64,000 nt of DNA, from the NCBI GenBank assembly GCA_019694165.1, contig JAIBCL010000002.1:124001-188000 (forward strand), given 5' to 3'. This DNA comes from Verrucomicrobiaceae bacterium (GTDB lineage Bacteria > Verrucomicrobiota > Verrucomicrobiia > Verrucomicrobiales > Verrucomicrobiaceae). This document shows positions 7,954 through 17,020 of the stretch, in pieces. The position numbers and the translations under genes are program-made. Below the pieces are notes generated by a model. It did no database searches, was not told the DNA's origin, and saw only the letters and a list, made by a program, of their open reading frames with translations. Numbering within the stretch: position 1 is the stretch's first letter; each line of letters starts with the position of its first letter.

Positions 7954-10900
7954 ATGAAGTTCTCACTCCATTCCCAGGCCTCTCGTCTCGCTGGATTCGT
8001 GGTTGCCATCGCGCTCATCATAGCCGCTGGCACGTTGCGTGCGCAGACCAGTTCGGGCTGGACCGGCACCACGAGCACCGACATGCAGACCGGCTCCAAC
8101 TGGGACGCGGGCTTCGGTTCGAACTACAATCTCTTCATCGGCCAGGGCTGGCACAATGCGGGCCGCACGGGGAACACCACGATCAACAACGGCGCTTCCT
8201 ACAACGGCTACCGCATCACGTTTGAAAACATCAGCGGCGGCGCGAACCAGTCGTTCACCCTCACGGGCAGCGCGATCAACCTGTTCGACTTCGGCGGCGC
8301 GGCTCCGAAGATCGAGAACAACTCCACCGCGCTCCAGACGATCAACACGCCCGTCGTGCTCAACGGCACTCCGGCCACCTTTGGCGAGATCAATCCCGTG
8401 AGCGGCGACCTCAGCTTCGGCTCCACGGTCGATCTCGCGGGCACGACGCAGCTCCGCATCTTTGGCAACAATGGCAAGACCGTCACCTTCGGCGGCATCA
8501 TCTCCAGCAGCGGCAGCGCGGGTGCGAACACCGTGGCGATCAATCAAAACAGCACCGTCATCTACGGCGCGGCGAACACTTACACCGGCGCGACCTTTGT
8601 GAACGCGGGCAAGCTGCAGTTCAACACCGGCGGCACCGCGAACAGCTCCACCATCAACCTCGGCGACACCAGCGGCACTGCGAATGCCGAGGTGCTCATC
8701 GGCGCGGCATCGTCCACCGGCGGGCAAACCATCGCCAGTCCGTTCACCATCCGCGCGGGCAGCTCGGGCACGGCCAGCATCACCAGTCAGAACACCAGCG
8801 GCACGAACACGCTCTCCGGCGCGATCGCGATGAACAAGGCGCTCACCATCACGCAGGCAGGCGGCGGCACGCTCACCATGTCCGGCTCCAGCTTCAGCGC
8901 GGGCTCCAATCAGGTGACCTTCTCCGGCGCGGGCAATTTCAACCTCAACACCACCGCGAGCAACTTCAGCAGTTCCGTGGGCTTCACGCACAATGGCAGC
9001 GGCACGCTGACCGCCAACAACGCGCAGACCAACATCACCGGCACCATCAATGTCGGCGCGGGCGGCGGCACGCTCGCGCTCGGCACCAACAGCCTCGCGG
9101 CCACGACGAGCACACTGAATATCAACGGCGGCACCGTCACGTCGGCCAGCGGCACGGCACGCACGCTGAGCATGGCTGCAGTGGTGAACGGCAACTTCAC
9201 CATCGGCCAGACCTCGGGCGGCACCGGCACGGTGACATTCAACAGCACCGTCAACCTCGGCACCGCCGTCCGCCAGATCACGGTCAATGGCACGGCGGCC
9301 ACCTTTGCCAGCACGGTCTCAGGCACAGGCGGCGGCATCACCAAGCTCGGAGCAGGCAGCCTCACGCTCTCAGGAGCCAATACTTACACGGGCGGCACCA
9401 CCATCAGCACGGGCAGCATCATCGTCGGATCAAGCTCCACCTTTGCCAGCAGCGCGGTCACCGGCGGCGCGCTCGGCGCTGGTGCGCTCACGATGGCGGG
9501 CGGCACCACGCTCGATGCAGGCACGACCAACCGCACCGTCGGTGCCTCATCGATGACCGTGAATGGCAACATCAACATCGGCTCCGCCACCACCACCGGT
9601 CGTCTCATGCTGGATGCGCCGATTGATCTCGGCGGCGGCACCCGCACGTTCACGTTGTTCAGCAACGGCACCGCGACTGCGCAGCTCACCTCCGGCAGCG
9701 AGGCATTCAAGCTGCTCCAGCAAGGCACCGCCAGCACACCAGCGACGTTCGGCCCCGCGATCACCGTCGGCAACGGCACCCTGCGGTTCGTCGCCGACTC
9801 CAGCATCACCACGAACTACACCGCCGCGAAGTTCGACCTCCTCACTGGCGGCTCCAACATCAGCTTCACAAGCAATGCGGGACTCACCATCGGCAATCGC
9901 GTCATCGCCTTCATGCAGGCCAACAACGTTTTCGGCAGCGGCACCGGTGTCGGTCCGAAGGTCACCGTCGAGAGCGGCGGCTACTTCAATGTCGCCAACG
10001 CGAGCAGCTCGAATGACACCACCATCTTCTCCCTCAGCGGCGCGGGCACCGTGACGAACCTCGACAGCAACGGCGGCACCGGCGTGCTCAGCGTGTCCGG
10101 CTCCGACACCACCACCTTCTCCGGCGTGCTTACGGATGCAGCGGATGTCACGACCACGCTCGGCATCACCGGCTTCACCGGCACCTCCACCGTCGCACTC
10201 ACGCACAGCGGCAGCGGCACGCTTATCCTCACGGGCACCAACACGAACACCGGCAACACCACCATCAGCGGCGGCACCGTGCAGGTGGGCAATGGCGGCA
10301 CCACAGGCAGCCTCGGCAGCGGCACCATCAACAACAGCGCCTCGCTCGTTTTCAATCGCAGTGATGCCATCGCCGTCGGCAATACCATCAACGGCACTGG
10401 CGGCACGGTGACACAGAACGGCGGCGGCACGCTCACGCTCTCCGCCAGCAACGGCTACACCGGCGGCACAAACCTCAACACCGGCACGCTCGTCATCTCG
10501 ACCAACACCTCGCTCGGCACCGGCCCCGTCACGATGGCGAACGGCACCACGCTGCAAGCCTCCGGCAGCCGCACCATCGCCAACAGCGCCGTCATCAATG
10601 GCAATGTCACGCTCGGCGGCGGCGGCAGCGGCATCACCATCAATGGCGGCGTGGACCTCGGCGGCGGCACGCGCACCATCACGCTGGGCAACAGCGCCAC
10701 CTTCGGCGGCGTGGTGTCCAATGGTGGCCTCACGATGAGTTCCACCAGCGCCACACGCTCACTCACTTTGAATGGAGCCGCATCCAACACCGCCACGGGC
10801 GACACCACGGTGAACGGCGGCACGCTCAACCTCGGCAAGACTGGAGGTGCGACAGCCATCGCGGGCAACCTTTCCATCAACAACGTCTCCAGCACCGGCA

Positions 10901-12786
10901 GCGCCGTCTTGCAAGGCAATGACCAGATCTCCGGCACCAGCACCGTGACGATCAATACCGGCGGCACACTCGACATGACGACGTTCAGCAACACCGTCGG
11001 CAGCGTCGTCCTCGCCGGCGGCACCATCAACGGCAGCGGCACACTGAGCACGAACAGCGGCATGGATGCGCGCTCCGGCACCGTGAACGCCGTGCTCGGC
11101 GGCAGCGGCGGCTTCACCAAGAGCACCATCGGCACCGTCACGCTCAACAACGCCAGCAACACCATGAGCGGCACCGTCACCATATCCGACGGCCTGCTCA
11201 ACATCGTCGGCGCAGGCAGCCTCGGCAGTGGCACGATCACCACCTCCACCAGCAGCGCGGCGGCGCGCATTGCCCTCGATGCCACCGCGCCTTCCAGCGT
11301 GACCTTGACCAATGCCATCAACACCAGCGCCACCAGCACCAACCTCATGACCTTCACGCCCACGAGCGGCAAGACTCTCACGCTCAGCGGCCAGATCACC
11401 GGCAGCGGCATTCTCAAGGTCAGCAGCGGTGGCGATCTCGTGCTGGGCAATGCCAGCAACACCTGGACCGGCGGCACCGAGGTCGGCACCGGGCGCATCT
11501 TTGTCGCCGCCGCCTCCGCGCTCGGCAGCGGCACCATCAACTTCGGCACCACCAGCAACAGCCATCTCGTCACCACCGCCGGCATGTCCATCAGCAACAA
11601 CCTCACGATGGGCAACAACTTCACCGCCAACATCGACACGAACGGCAACAACGTCGCGCTCACCGGCACCATCACCGATCAGAACATCGGCAATGTCGGC
11701 AAGCTCACCAAGCTCGGCGGCGGCACGCTCACCGTGTCCAACAGCGGCAACAGTTACAGCGGCCTCACCACCATCAGCCAGGGCACGCTCGAAGTCACCG
11801 CCAACAACGCCCTCGGCAGCAATGCCGCAGGCACCACCGTCGCCAGCGGAGCCACGCTGAAGCTGAACAATGTCGCCTACACCACCGCCGAGGCGCTGAC
11901 CTTGAACGGCAGCGCCGCGCTCGTGAACTCCGGCACCAGCAGCTACGCCGGCCAGATCACCGCCGCCACGCACAGCACCATCAACGCCGGCGGCGGCACG
12001 CTCACCGTCAGCGGCGGACTCGTCAAAGACGGCACCACGCTCACCATCGCGGGCGGCGGCAAGGTCGTCGTCAATGGCACCGGCATCAGCGGCGCGAGCG
12101 CCAGCAGCGACCTCGTCGTGGACGGCACCACGCTCGTCGTTAACGCCGCCTCGAACTACAACGGCCCCACCACCGTGCAAAACAGCGGCACCCTCGTCGC
12201 CAATGCGCAGATCGACACCACCACCGCCACCATCAACAGCAACAGCACGCTCAGCGGCACCGGCAAAGTCATCGCCGCCAGCAACAACTTCATCTCCATC
12301 AACGGCGCGCTCGTCGTCGGCGACAGCACGCTCGGTTCACCCGTCGCCTCGCAATTCGAACTCAACACCAGCGGCGCTGGCAGCACCGTGATGGGCGCGA
12401 CCAGCTTCATCTACTTCGACCTCTTCACGCGCGGCGGCGATCTCACCGCCAACGCCTCCGCCATGGACCGCATCAAGCTCTTCGGCACGCTCGATCCCAC
12501 GCTCGGCGGCACGCTCGTCATCAGCAACCCCAACTCGCTCGTCGGCTTCACCGCGGGCGACAAGTGGACGCTCTTTGACCTCACCGGCGGCGGCAGCATC
12601 TCCAGCGGGTTCAGTTTGGATGTCAGCTCGCTCAGCCTCGGCGGCAGTCTCAGTGCCAGCTTCAACAACAGCACCGGCGTCCTCAGCCTCATCGCCGTGC
12701 CTGAGCCTTCGCGAGCCATGCTCATGCTGATGGGCCCGCTCGTCCTCACCCTTCGCCGTCGTCGCACAGAGTCGTCCGCACTCTGA
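7954..12786 (+). CDS. PEP-CTERM-type surface protein with autotransporter-associated beta-strand repeats
   Basis: A 1610-aa Gly/Thr/Asn-rich secreted protein. The signal peptide is residues 1-30 (AGFVVAIALIIAAGTLRAQ). The body is a long beta-helix built from many degenerate units of the form GGGTLTLSGANTYTGGTTI followed by a short L-x-V strand, which is the PATR/TIGR02601 repeat; I count at least seven clear units. The tail has VPEP at 1582-1585, a hydrophobic stretch and RRRR, the layout of a PEP-CTERM sorting signal cleaved by an exosortase. No exosortase is in this window. The role is probably as a cell-surface or exported structural protein or adhesin. REP clusters lie on both sides. Several long antisense ORFs here are shadows of its repetitive GC-rich codons. 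Confidence 0.93.
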   Translation: MKFSLHSQASRLAGFVVAIALIIAAGTLRAQTSSGWTGTTSTDMQTGSNWDAGFGSNYNLFIGQGWHNAGRTGNTTINNGASYNGYRITFENISGGANQSFTLTGSAINLFDFGGAAPKIENNSTALQTINTPVVLNGTPATFGEINPVSGDLSFGSTVDLAGTTQLRIFGNNGKTVTFGGIISSSGSAGANTVAINQNSTVIYGAANTYTGATFVNAGKLQFNTGGTANSSTINLGDTSGTANAEVLIGAASSTGGQTIASPFTIRAGSSGTASITSQNTSGTNTLSGAIAMNKALTITQAGGGTLTMSGSSFSAGSNQVTFSGAGNFNLNTTASNFSSSVGFTHNGSGTLTANNAQTNITGTINVGAGGGTLALGTNSLAATTSTLNINGGTVTSASGTARTLSMAAVVNGNFTIGQTSGGTGTVTFNSTVNLGTAVRQITVNGTAATFASTVSGTGGGITKLGAGSLTLSGANTYTGGTTISTGSIIVGSSSTFASSAVTGGALGAGALTMAGGTTLDAGTTNRTVGASSMTVNGNINIGSATTTGRLMLDAPIDLGGGTRTFTLFSNGTATAQLTSGSEAFKLLQQGTASTPATFGPAITVGNGTLRFVADSSITTNYTAAKFDLLTGGSNISFTSNAGLTIGNRVIAFMQANNVFGSGTGVGPKVTVESGGYFNVANASSSNDTTIFSLSGAGTVTNLDSNGGTGVLSVSGSDTTTFSGVLTDAADVTTTLGITGFTGTSTVALTHSGSGTLILTGTNTNTGNTTISGGTVQVGNGGTTGSLGSGTINNSASLVFNRSDAIAVGNTINGTGGTVTQNGGGTLTLSASNGYTGGTNLNTGTLVISTNTSLGTGPVTMANGTTLQASGSRTIANSAVINGNVTLGGGGSGITINGGVDLGGGTRTITLGNSATFGGVVSNGGLTMSSTSATRSLTLNGAASNTATGDTTVNGGTLNLGKTGGATAIAGNLSINNVSSTGSAVLQGNDQISGTSTVTINTGGTLDMTTFSNTVGSVVLAGGTINGSGTLSTNSGMDARSGTVNAVLGGSGGFTKSTIGTVTLNNASNTMSGTVTISDGLLNIVGAGSLGSGTITTSTSSAAARIALDATAPSSVTLTNAINTSATSTNLMTFTPTSGKTLTLSGQITGSGILKVSSGGDLVLGNASNTWTGGTEVGTGRIFVAAASALGSGTINFGTTSNSHLVTTAGMSISNNLTMGNNFTANIDTNGNNVALTGTITDQNIGNVGKLTKLGGGTLTVSNSGNSYSGLTTISQGTLEVTANNALGSNAAGTTVASGATLKLNNVAYTTAEALTLNGSAALVNSGTSSYAGQITAATHSTINAGGGTLTVSGGLVKDGTTLTIAGGGKVVVNGTGISGASASSDLVVDGTTLVVNAASNYNGPTTVQNSGTLVANAQIDTTTATINSNSTLSGTGKVIAASNNFISINGALVVGDSTLGSPVASQFELNTSGAGSTVMGATSFIYFDLFTRGGDLTANASAMDRIKLFGTLDPTLGGTLVISNPNSLVGFTAGDKWTLFDLTGGGSISSGFSLDVSSLSLGGSLSASFNNSTGVLSLIAVPEPSRAMLMLMGPLVLTLRRRRTESSAL

Positions 12787-12813
12787 TCACTCAGCTTCAT
12801 CCGCGCTCGCTCT

Positions 12814-12930
12814 ATGCCTCGCCCCGTAATTTCGCCAACCGAATGGTTCTACCGCATCGCTGCCGTGATCGGCATCAGCGCATTGTTCACGCTGAGTGCG
12901 AAGCTCATCCTCGTCGCCTCCGCGCAATAA
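12814..12930 (+). CDS. Tiny single-TM ORF (38 aa) after the PEP-CTERM gene
   Basis: Reads MPRPVISPTEWFYRIAAVIG at its start and ends KLILVASAQ then TAA. It has about 20 uncharged residues (roughly 15-37) fit for one membrane helix. It starts 28 bases after the PEP-CTERM gene and stops just before REP cluster E, which is consistent with co-transcription. No family is recognised. A small membrane partner of the large surface protein is possible, but a chance ORF in a 160-base gap cannot be excluded. Confidence 0.4.
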   Translation: MPRPVISPTEWFYRIAAVIGISALFTLSAKLILVASAQ

Positions 12931-12948
12931 CACGACAAGGACCAACGA

Positions 12949-13052
12949 GTAGAACGACCGTCCCGGTCGTCACCCGTAGCGCGAGCGTCCCGCTCGCAAC
13001 GAGGGAGCGAGACGCTCCCTTTACCAGTTTACGACCGCGACGGTCGTTCTAC
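12949..13052. repeat. REP-like cluster, copy E
   Basis: GTAGA plus ACGACCG-TCC-CGGTCGT, then GTAG plus CGCGAGCG-TCC-CGCTCGC, then inverted units GGGAGCG-AGA-CGCTCCC and ACGACCG-CGA-CGGTCGT, ending TTCTAC. The TTTACCAGTTTAC spacer is shared with cluster C. It ends 5 bases before the glycosidase start codon, so it probably lies in that gene's 5' untranslated region. Confidence 0.85.
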
Positions 13053-13057
13053 TTCTC

Positions 13058-14416
13058 ATGCGCCTGCTTCTTCTCTCACTCCTCGCCACCACGCCAATCT
13101 TCGCCCAAACCCGCTGGATCGAAGCCCAGCCCAAAGGCAGCACCGAGTGGAAAGCACGCGAGACCCGCACCCTCGACAGCCTGCCGCAGCTCAACACCGG
13201 CCCCATCCCCGAGACGAAGTATGGCGGCCGTGCCGATCACTTGCAGAAAGCCACCGGCTTCTTCCGCGTCGAGAAGCTCGATGATCGCTGGTGGCTCATC
13301 GACCCCGATGGCGGCCCGTTCGTCTTCACGGGAGTCGCGAGCGTGAAACCGCGCAGTGACTTCGCCGCGAAGGAACCCTTCGCCAAACTCTTCGGTAGCA
13401 CCGACGCCTGGCGCACCAAGACACTCGACCAATTCCGCGCACTCGGCTTCCGAGGCTGCGGCGGCTTCTCCGATCACGAGACGCTGCGCGCCGCCACGAA
13501 GCCCATGCCCTACACCGTCACGCTCAGCCTCATGAGCAGCTTCGGCAAGAAGCTCGGCCTCACCCATCAGCAACCCGGCCACACCGGCTATGAAGAGGAT
13601 TGCCTGCCCGTCTTCCATCCTGATTTCGCCGCGCACTGCGCACAGGTTTGCAAAGACAAGCTCAGCGCGATGAAGGACGATCCATTCCTCGTCGGCACCT
13701 TCTCCGACAACGAACTGCCCATCCCCGCCGACATGCTCGATCGCATGTTGAAGCTCGATGCCACGAAGAAGCGATTCAAAGCCATGCGCGACGGCGCAAC
13801 CGTGTGGCTCGCGAAACGAGGAATCGAGCGCGCGAAGATCACCGACGCCGACCGCCGCGCCTTCGTCGAGCACGTCTTCAGTATGTATTTCGAGACCACC
13901 ACCAAAGCCATCCGCACCGTGCTCCCGCATCACCTCTGCCTCGGCTCACGCTTCCACGATCCCGCCGTGAACAAGCAAGGCGTCTGGCGCGCCGCAGGCA
14001 AGTGGTGCGATGTTATCTCACTGAACTACTACTACGTCTGGACCCCGCAGCCCGACATCGTGCGCCGCTGGACCGAGTGGTCCGGCAAGCCCTGCATGAT
14101 CACCGAGTTCTACGCCAAAGGCACCGACAGCGGCATGGCCAACACGACCGGCGCAGGCTGGCTCGTCCACACCCAGGCCGAGCGAGGAGCCTTCTATCAA
14201 AACTTCGCCCTCGCCCTCATGGAGTCGAAGACCTGCGTCGGATGGCACTGGTTCAAATACATGGACAACGACCCCGCCGACCCCAAGACCGACCCCTCGA
14301 ACAAAGACAGCAACAAAGGCATGTTCAGCGCCACCTATGAACCCTATCAACCGCTGCTCGATGCCATGCGCGAACTGAACACGCGGGTGTATTCGATTAT
14401 CGACGACTTCAACTAG
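13058..14416 (+). CDS. Secreted clan GH-A glycoside hydrolase (agarase/GH50-like)
   Basis: A 452-aa protein with signal peptide MRLLLLSLLATTPIFAQ. The segment FFRVEKLDDRWWLIDPDGGPF is the entry to the TIM barrel in agarase-like enzymes. Two carboxylates fit the clan GH-A retaining mechanism: Glu219 in FSDNELP (acid/base, preceded by Asn) and Glu350 in MITEFYAKG (nucleophile). The Asn-Glu and late Thr-Glu-Phe spacing fits GH50 and neighbouring families; the substrate is probably a polysaccharide but cannot be named. It is followed by an esterase and a second TIM-barrel-like protein on the same strand, a plausible secreted saccharide-degrading set. REP clusters E and F flank the gene. Confidence 0.8.
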   Translation: MRLLLLSLLATTPIFAQTRWIEAQPKGSTEWKARETRTLDSLPQLNTGPIPETKYGGRADHLQKATGFFRVEKLDDRWWLIDPDGGPFVFTGVASVKPRSDFAAKEPFAKLFGSTDAWRTKTLDQFRALGFRGCGGFSDHETLRAATKPMPYTVTLSLMSSFGKKLGLTHQQPGHTGYEEDCLPVFHPDFAAHCAQVCKDKLSAMKDDPFLVGTFSDNELPIPADMLDRMLKLDATKKRFKAMRDGATVWLAKRGIERAKITDADRRAFVEHVFSMYFETTTKAIRTVLPHHLCLGSRFHDPAVNKQGVWRAAGKWCDVISLNYYYVWTPQPDIVRRWTEWSGKPCMITEFYAKGTDSGMANTTGAGWLVHTQAERGAFYQNFALALMESKTCVGWHWFKYMDNDPADPKTDPSNKDSNKGMFSATYEPYQPLLDAMRELNTRVYSIIDDFN

Positions 14417-14438
14417 CACCAGAAGCAACGCGATCACC

Positions 14439-14534
14439 CGAAGAACAACCGTCCGAAGACCAAACGTCCGTAGAACGACCATCCGTAGAACGACCGTCCC
14501 GGTCGTAAACTGGTAAAGCGACCGTCCCGGTCGC
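14439..14534. repeat. REP-like cluster, copy F, with degenerate 15-bp tandem heads
   Basis: Four tandem 15-bp units occupy 14439-14498: CGAAGAACAACCGTC, CGAAGACCAAACGTC, CGTAGAACGACCATC and CGTAGAACGACCGTC. The last runs into the complete ACGACCG-TCC-CGGTCGT palindrome, spacer AAACTGGTA, and a second GCGACCG-TCC-CGGTCGC palindrome. The units show graded decay or build-up of the GTAG head. Confidence 0.8.
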
Positions 14535-14567
14535 TATCCCCAACGACGGACAACAGAGCCCCTCGCC

Positions 14568-15446
14568 ATGAAACCCCTCACCCTTCTCCTCTGCCTCCCT
14601 TGCCTAGCCCTCGCGAAGCCACCATCCCAACCGGTGCCCGTCCCCGACGACATCCGCGTAGAGAAAGATGTCTCGTATCTCGCCAACGATCGAAAAGAAA
14701 AAGCCGATCTCTACTTCCCCAAGACCATCGCTGCGGGCGAGAAGCTGCCCGCCATCGTCTTCATCCACGGCGGCGGTTTCAATGATGGCGACAAGGCGCG
14801 TCAACGCGAAGTGAGCATCTGCTCTGATCTCGCGCGTGGCGGTTACGTGGCGATGAGCATCAACTACAAGCTCTGGAACAAAGGCGTGAAGCATCCCACT
14901 TGGCCGCAGTCTGTCTATGATGCGAAAACAGCGGTGCGCTGGCTGCGCAAAAACGCAGCAACCATCGGCATCAACCCAGATCGCATCGGAGCGATCGGCG
15001 GCTCGGCAGGCGGCAACCTCGCGTCCATGCTCGCCGTCACCGGTCCAGCGGACGGACTCGATCCGAAGGAACCGCTGGGCGATGTCTCCGCCCGCGTGAG
15101 TTGTGCCGTCGATCTCTACGGTGCGGTCGATCTGCCGAACTACCATGACATGAAGATGTTCCTGAAAACACGCGCCGAAGACGCCGCAGTGTATGCCAAA
15201 GGATCACCCATCAACTACTGTGACAAGCACGATCCTCCGATGCTGCTCATCCACGGCACGGCGGATGAAGTCGTCGATCACAGCCAGAGCGCGACCTTCG
15301 CTGCGAAACTCAAAGCCGCTGGAGTCGAGCATGAGTTTGTGAGCATCCCCGGCGCACCACACAGCTTCGACTTGCATCCAGCCCAGCGCGACATCCGCGA
15401 TCTGGTGCTCGGCTTCTTCGACAAGCACTTGAAGGCAACGCCGTGA
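14568..15446 (+). CDS. Secreted alpha/beta hydrolase (BD-FAE / acetyl-esterase-like)
   Basis: A 292-aa protein with signal peptide (LTLLLCLPCLALA). Core motifs are oxyanion-hole HGGGF, nucleophile Ser146 in GGSAGGN, Asp233 in HGTADEVV, and His265 in GAPHSFD, a complete catalytic triad of the BD-FAE/esterase-lipase group. It shares the GDKxxxREV, DAKxAVRWL and YGAxDLPNYH segments with the hydrolase domain of the 2694-6860 protein, so the two are paralogues. The next gene starts inside its stop codon, so they are probably translated together. Likely role: removing acyl or feruloyl groups from saccharides for the neighbouring glycosidases. Confidence 0.87.
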   Translation: MKPLTLLLCLPCLALAKPPSQPVPVPDDIRVEKDVSYLANDRKEKADLYFPKTIAAGEKLPAIVFIHGGGFNDGDKARQREVSICSDLARGGYVAMSINYKLWNKGVKHPTWPQSVYDAKTAVRWLRKNAATIGINPDRIGAIGGSAGGNLASMLAVTGPADGLDPKEPLGDVSARVSCAVDLYGAVDLPNYHDMKMFLKTRAEDAAVYAKGSPINYCDKHDPPMLLIHGTADEVVDHSQSATFAAKLKAAGVEHEFVSIPGAPHSFDLHPAQRDIRDLVLGFFDKHLKATP

Positions 15447-16645
15447 AGCAGCATCTGGTGCGGATGCACACTGTGCGAATCTTTACAGCTCTCGGTCTGA
15501 CGTTGCTCGCCTTCGGCGGGAAGGCGTTGCACAGCGAAGATACTTTCGAACGTTTCAACTACATCCTCGGCACGCAGGCGATCGGGCAGCGGTATCAGTT
15601 CACGAGCGACACGCGCATCGTCGAGAGCGCAAAGTTGATTCGCGCTTTGGGGTCGAACATCATCAAGGTGGCGTTCTCGCGGGAGAGTTCGTTCGGTGCG
15701 GCGAAGGGCAATGTGCCGGAGCGTGATCCGGCGATTGAGACGCTCACGGATCTCGCGACGAAAGAGCCGTCGCACAAGGCGGTGCTCGACATGTCGTTCA
15801 CGTATTGCCTCATCTGGGTGTATCCGCTCACGAGCAAGACGCAGGCGAACACATTCAAGTCCGAGGATCACGACCGGCAGTATCGCGAGCTGTATGACTT
15901 CGCGTGTCATCTGCTGCGCACCTACAGCGGCACGGGGAAGCAGTTCTACCTCGGCCACTGGGAGGGCGATTGGCATCTGCGTTCGCACTTCGATCCGAAG
16001 AAGCCCTTCCCCGATGGCGCAGGTGAGCGCTTCACCGAATGGTTGCGTGTGCGTCAACGTGCCATCGACGATGCGAAGCGCGACACACCGCATCATGATG
16101 TCGAACTCTGGCACTACACCGAAGTGAACTTGGTGGAGCCGTTTCTCCAAGGCGGCCAGTGTTTGACCAACGACATCCTGCCGCAGGTGGACGTCGATTT
16201 CGTCAGCTACTCCTGCTATGACGCAATCCAGAAAGACATCCACGACGGCCTCTTCACCACACTCAACTACATCGAGTCCAAGTTGAAGCCCAAACCCGGC
16301 ATCCAAGGCAAGCGCGTGTTCATCGGTGAATACGGCTTCCCCACGCGACGCTACACGCCCGAGGTGCAAAACCAGAAGAGCATCGAAGCAATGATCGCCG
16401 GCATCGAGTGGGGCTGCCCGTTCGTGCTCTACTGGGAGCTGTATGATAACGAAGGCACACCCGAGAAGCCGGGCGGCTTCTGGTTGATCAACGAGAAGAA
16501 CGAGAAGCAACCCATCTGGCACACGCATGAGCGCTACTACCGCAGGGCGCGCGAGCATGTGCGCGACACGATCACGAAGACGGGATCCCCGCCAGATGAT
16601 GAGGCATTCCGCAAGGCGGCGGTGGAGTTCTTGAAGAGATTGTGA
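15443..16645 (+). CDS. Secreted TIM-barrel-like protein, probable glycoside hydrolase of unknown family
   Basis: The frame opens with GTG at 15443, overlapping the previous TGA by 4 bases (GTGA). ATG 15464 is an alternative that gives a cleaner signal peptide (VRIFTALGLTLLAFGG). The mature protein has regularly spaced strand-end acids and aromatics: HWEGDWH, HYTEVNLV, DFVSYSCYD, FIGEYGFP and YWELYDNE. The Glu in YTEVN and the Glu in IGEYGFP are candidates for acid/base and nucleophile of a clan GH-A barrel. I cannot assign a GH family. The coupled start with the esterase and the nearby glycosidase suggest a common saccharide substrate. Confidence 0.75.
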   Translation: MKQHLVRMHTVRIFTALGLTLLAFGGKALHSEDTFERFNYILGTQAIGQRYQFTSDTRIVESAKLIRALGSNIIKVAFSRESSFGAAKGNVPERDPAIETLTDLATKEPSHKAVLDMSFTYCLIWVYPLTSKTQANTFKSEDHDRQYRELYDFACHLLRTYSGTGKQFYLGHWEGDWHLRSHFDPKKPFPDGAGERFTEWLRVRQRAIDDAKRDTPHHDVELWHYTEVNLVEPFLQGGQCLTNDILPQVDVDFVSYSCYDAIQKDIHDGLFTTLNYIESKLKPKPGIQGKRVFIGEYGFPTRRYTPEVQNQKSIEAMIAGIEWGCPFVLYWELYDNEGTPEKPGGFWLINEKNEKQPIWHTHERYYRRAREHVRDTITKTGSPPDDEAFRKAAVEFLKRL

Positions 16646-16649
16646 TCAT

Positions 16650-16978
16650 TCAGGCGTTACCAGAGTTCCTCAGCGCGAGGCCACGACTGCGGCCTCGAAC
16701 GTATTCCAGCACGGGGATCGGCGACTTGCCCTTCGAGCCGGCGACCTAGTAGCCGATGGCAAGCTCGAAGCCTTTGTATGGGCCGAGACCAGGATGGCAT
16801 CGTGCTTGTCCATCTCAGGCAGGTAGTTCGTTTGGTTGTCGAAGCCGACCCAGAGCTTGTCCTTGTCTGCAAACGGCGCGGCACGCACGGCGACGATGGC
16901 ATTGCGCTCGGTGGTCACGCTGGTGCAGCCGAGTGCCTTCAAGTGGCATGCGATACGAACAAAAGAGGCGGGCCACAC
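16650..16978 (-). pseudogene. Decayed gene remnant with frameshift and in-frame stop
   Basis: From 16978 the minus strand reads a credible protein segment (TTERNAIVAVRAAPFADKDK then WVGFDNQTNYLPEMDKHDAI). Near 16780 sense shifts to another frame reading YKGFELAIGY, then a TAG stop at about 16747, then VAGSKGKSPIPVLEYVRG and onward to TGA at 16650. The sequence keeps protein-like composition across both lesions, so this looks like a recently broken gene fragment. I do not recognise the family. It lies directly downstream of the PQQ dehydrogenase terminator on the same strand. Confidence 0.45.
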
Positions 16979-16988
16979 GGCCCGCCTC
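16957..16988 (-). terminator. Rho-independent terminator of the PQQ dehydrogenase gene
   Basis: A perfect 10-bp stem GAGGCGGGCC / GGCCCGCCTC with a 4-base loop at 16965-16988. On the minus strand it is followed by TTTTGTT. It begins 33 bases after the dehydrogenase stop. Confidence 0.85.
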
Positions 16989-17020
16989 GATTGAGTGTAC
17001 TTTCGTTGTTGCCGACTCCG

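Noticed and set aside
9547..12180. Several long minus-strand ORFs across the PATR-repeat gene
   Set aside because: Low-complexity products caused by GGC/ACC repeats of the real gene; no start context or family marks.
1086..13206. Several ORFs encoding a shared RRSFYQFTSGTLVLRS-type peptide
   Set aside because: They are translations of the REP palindromes in different places, not a conserved protein motif.
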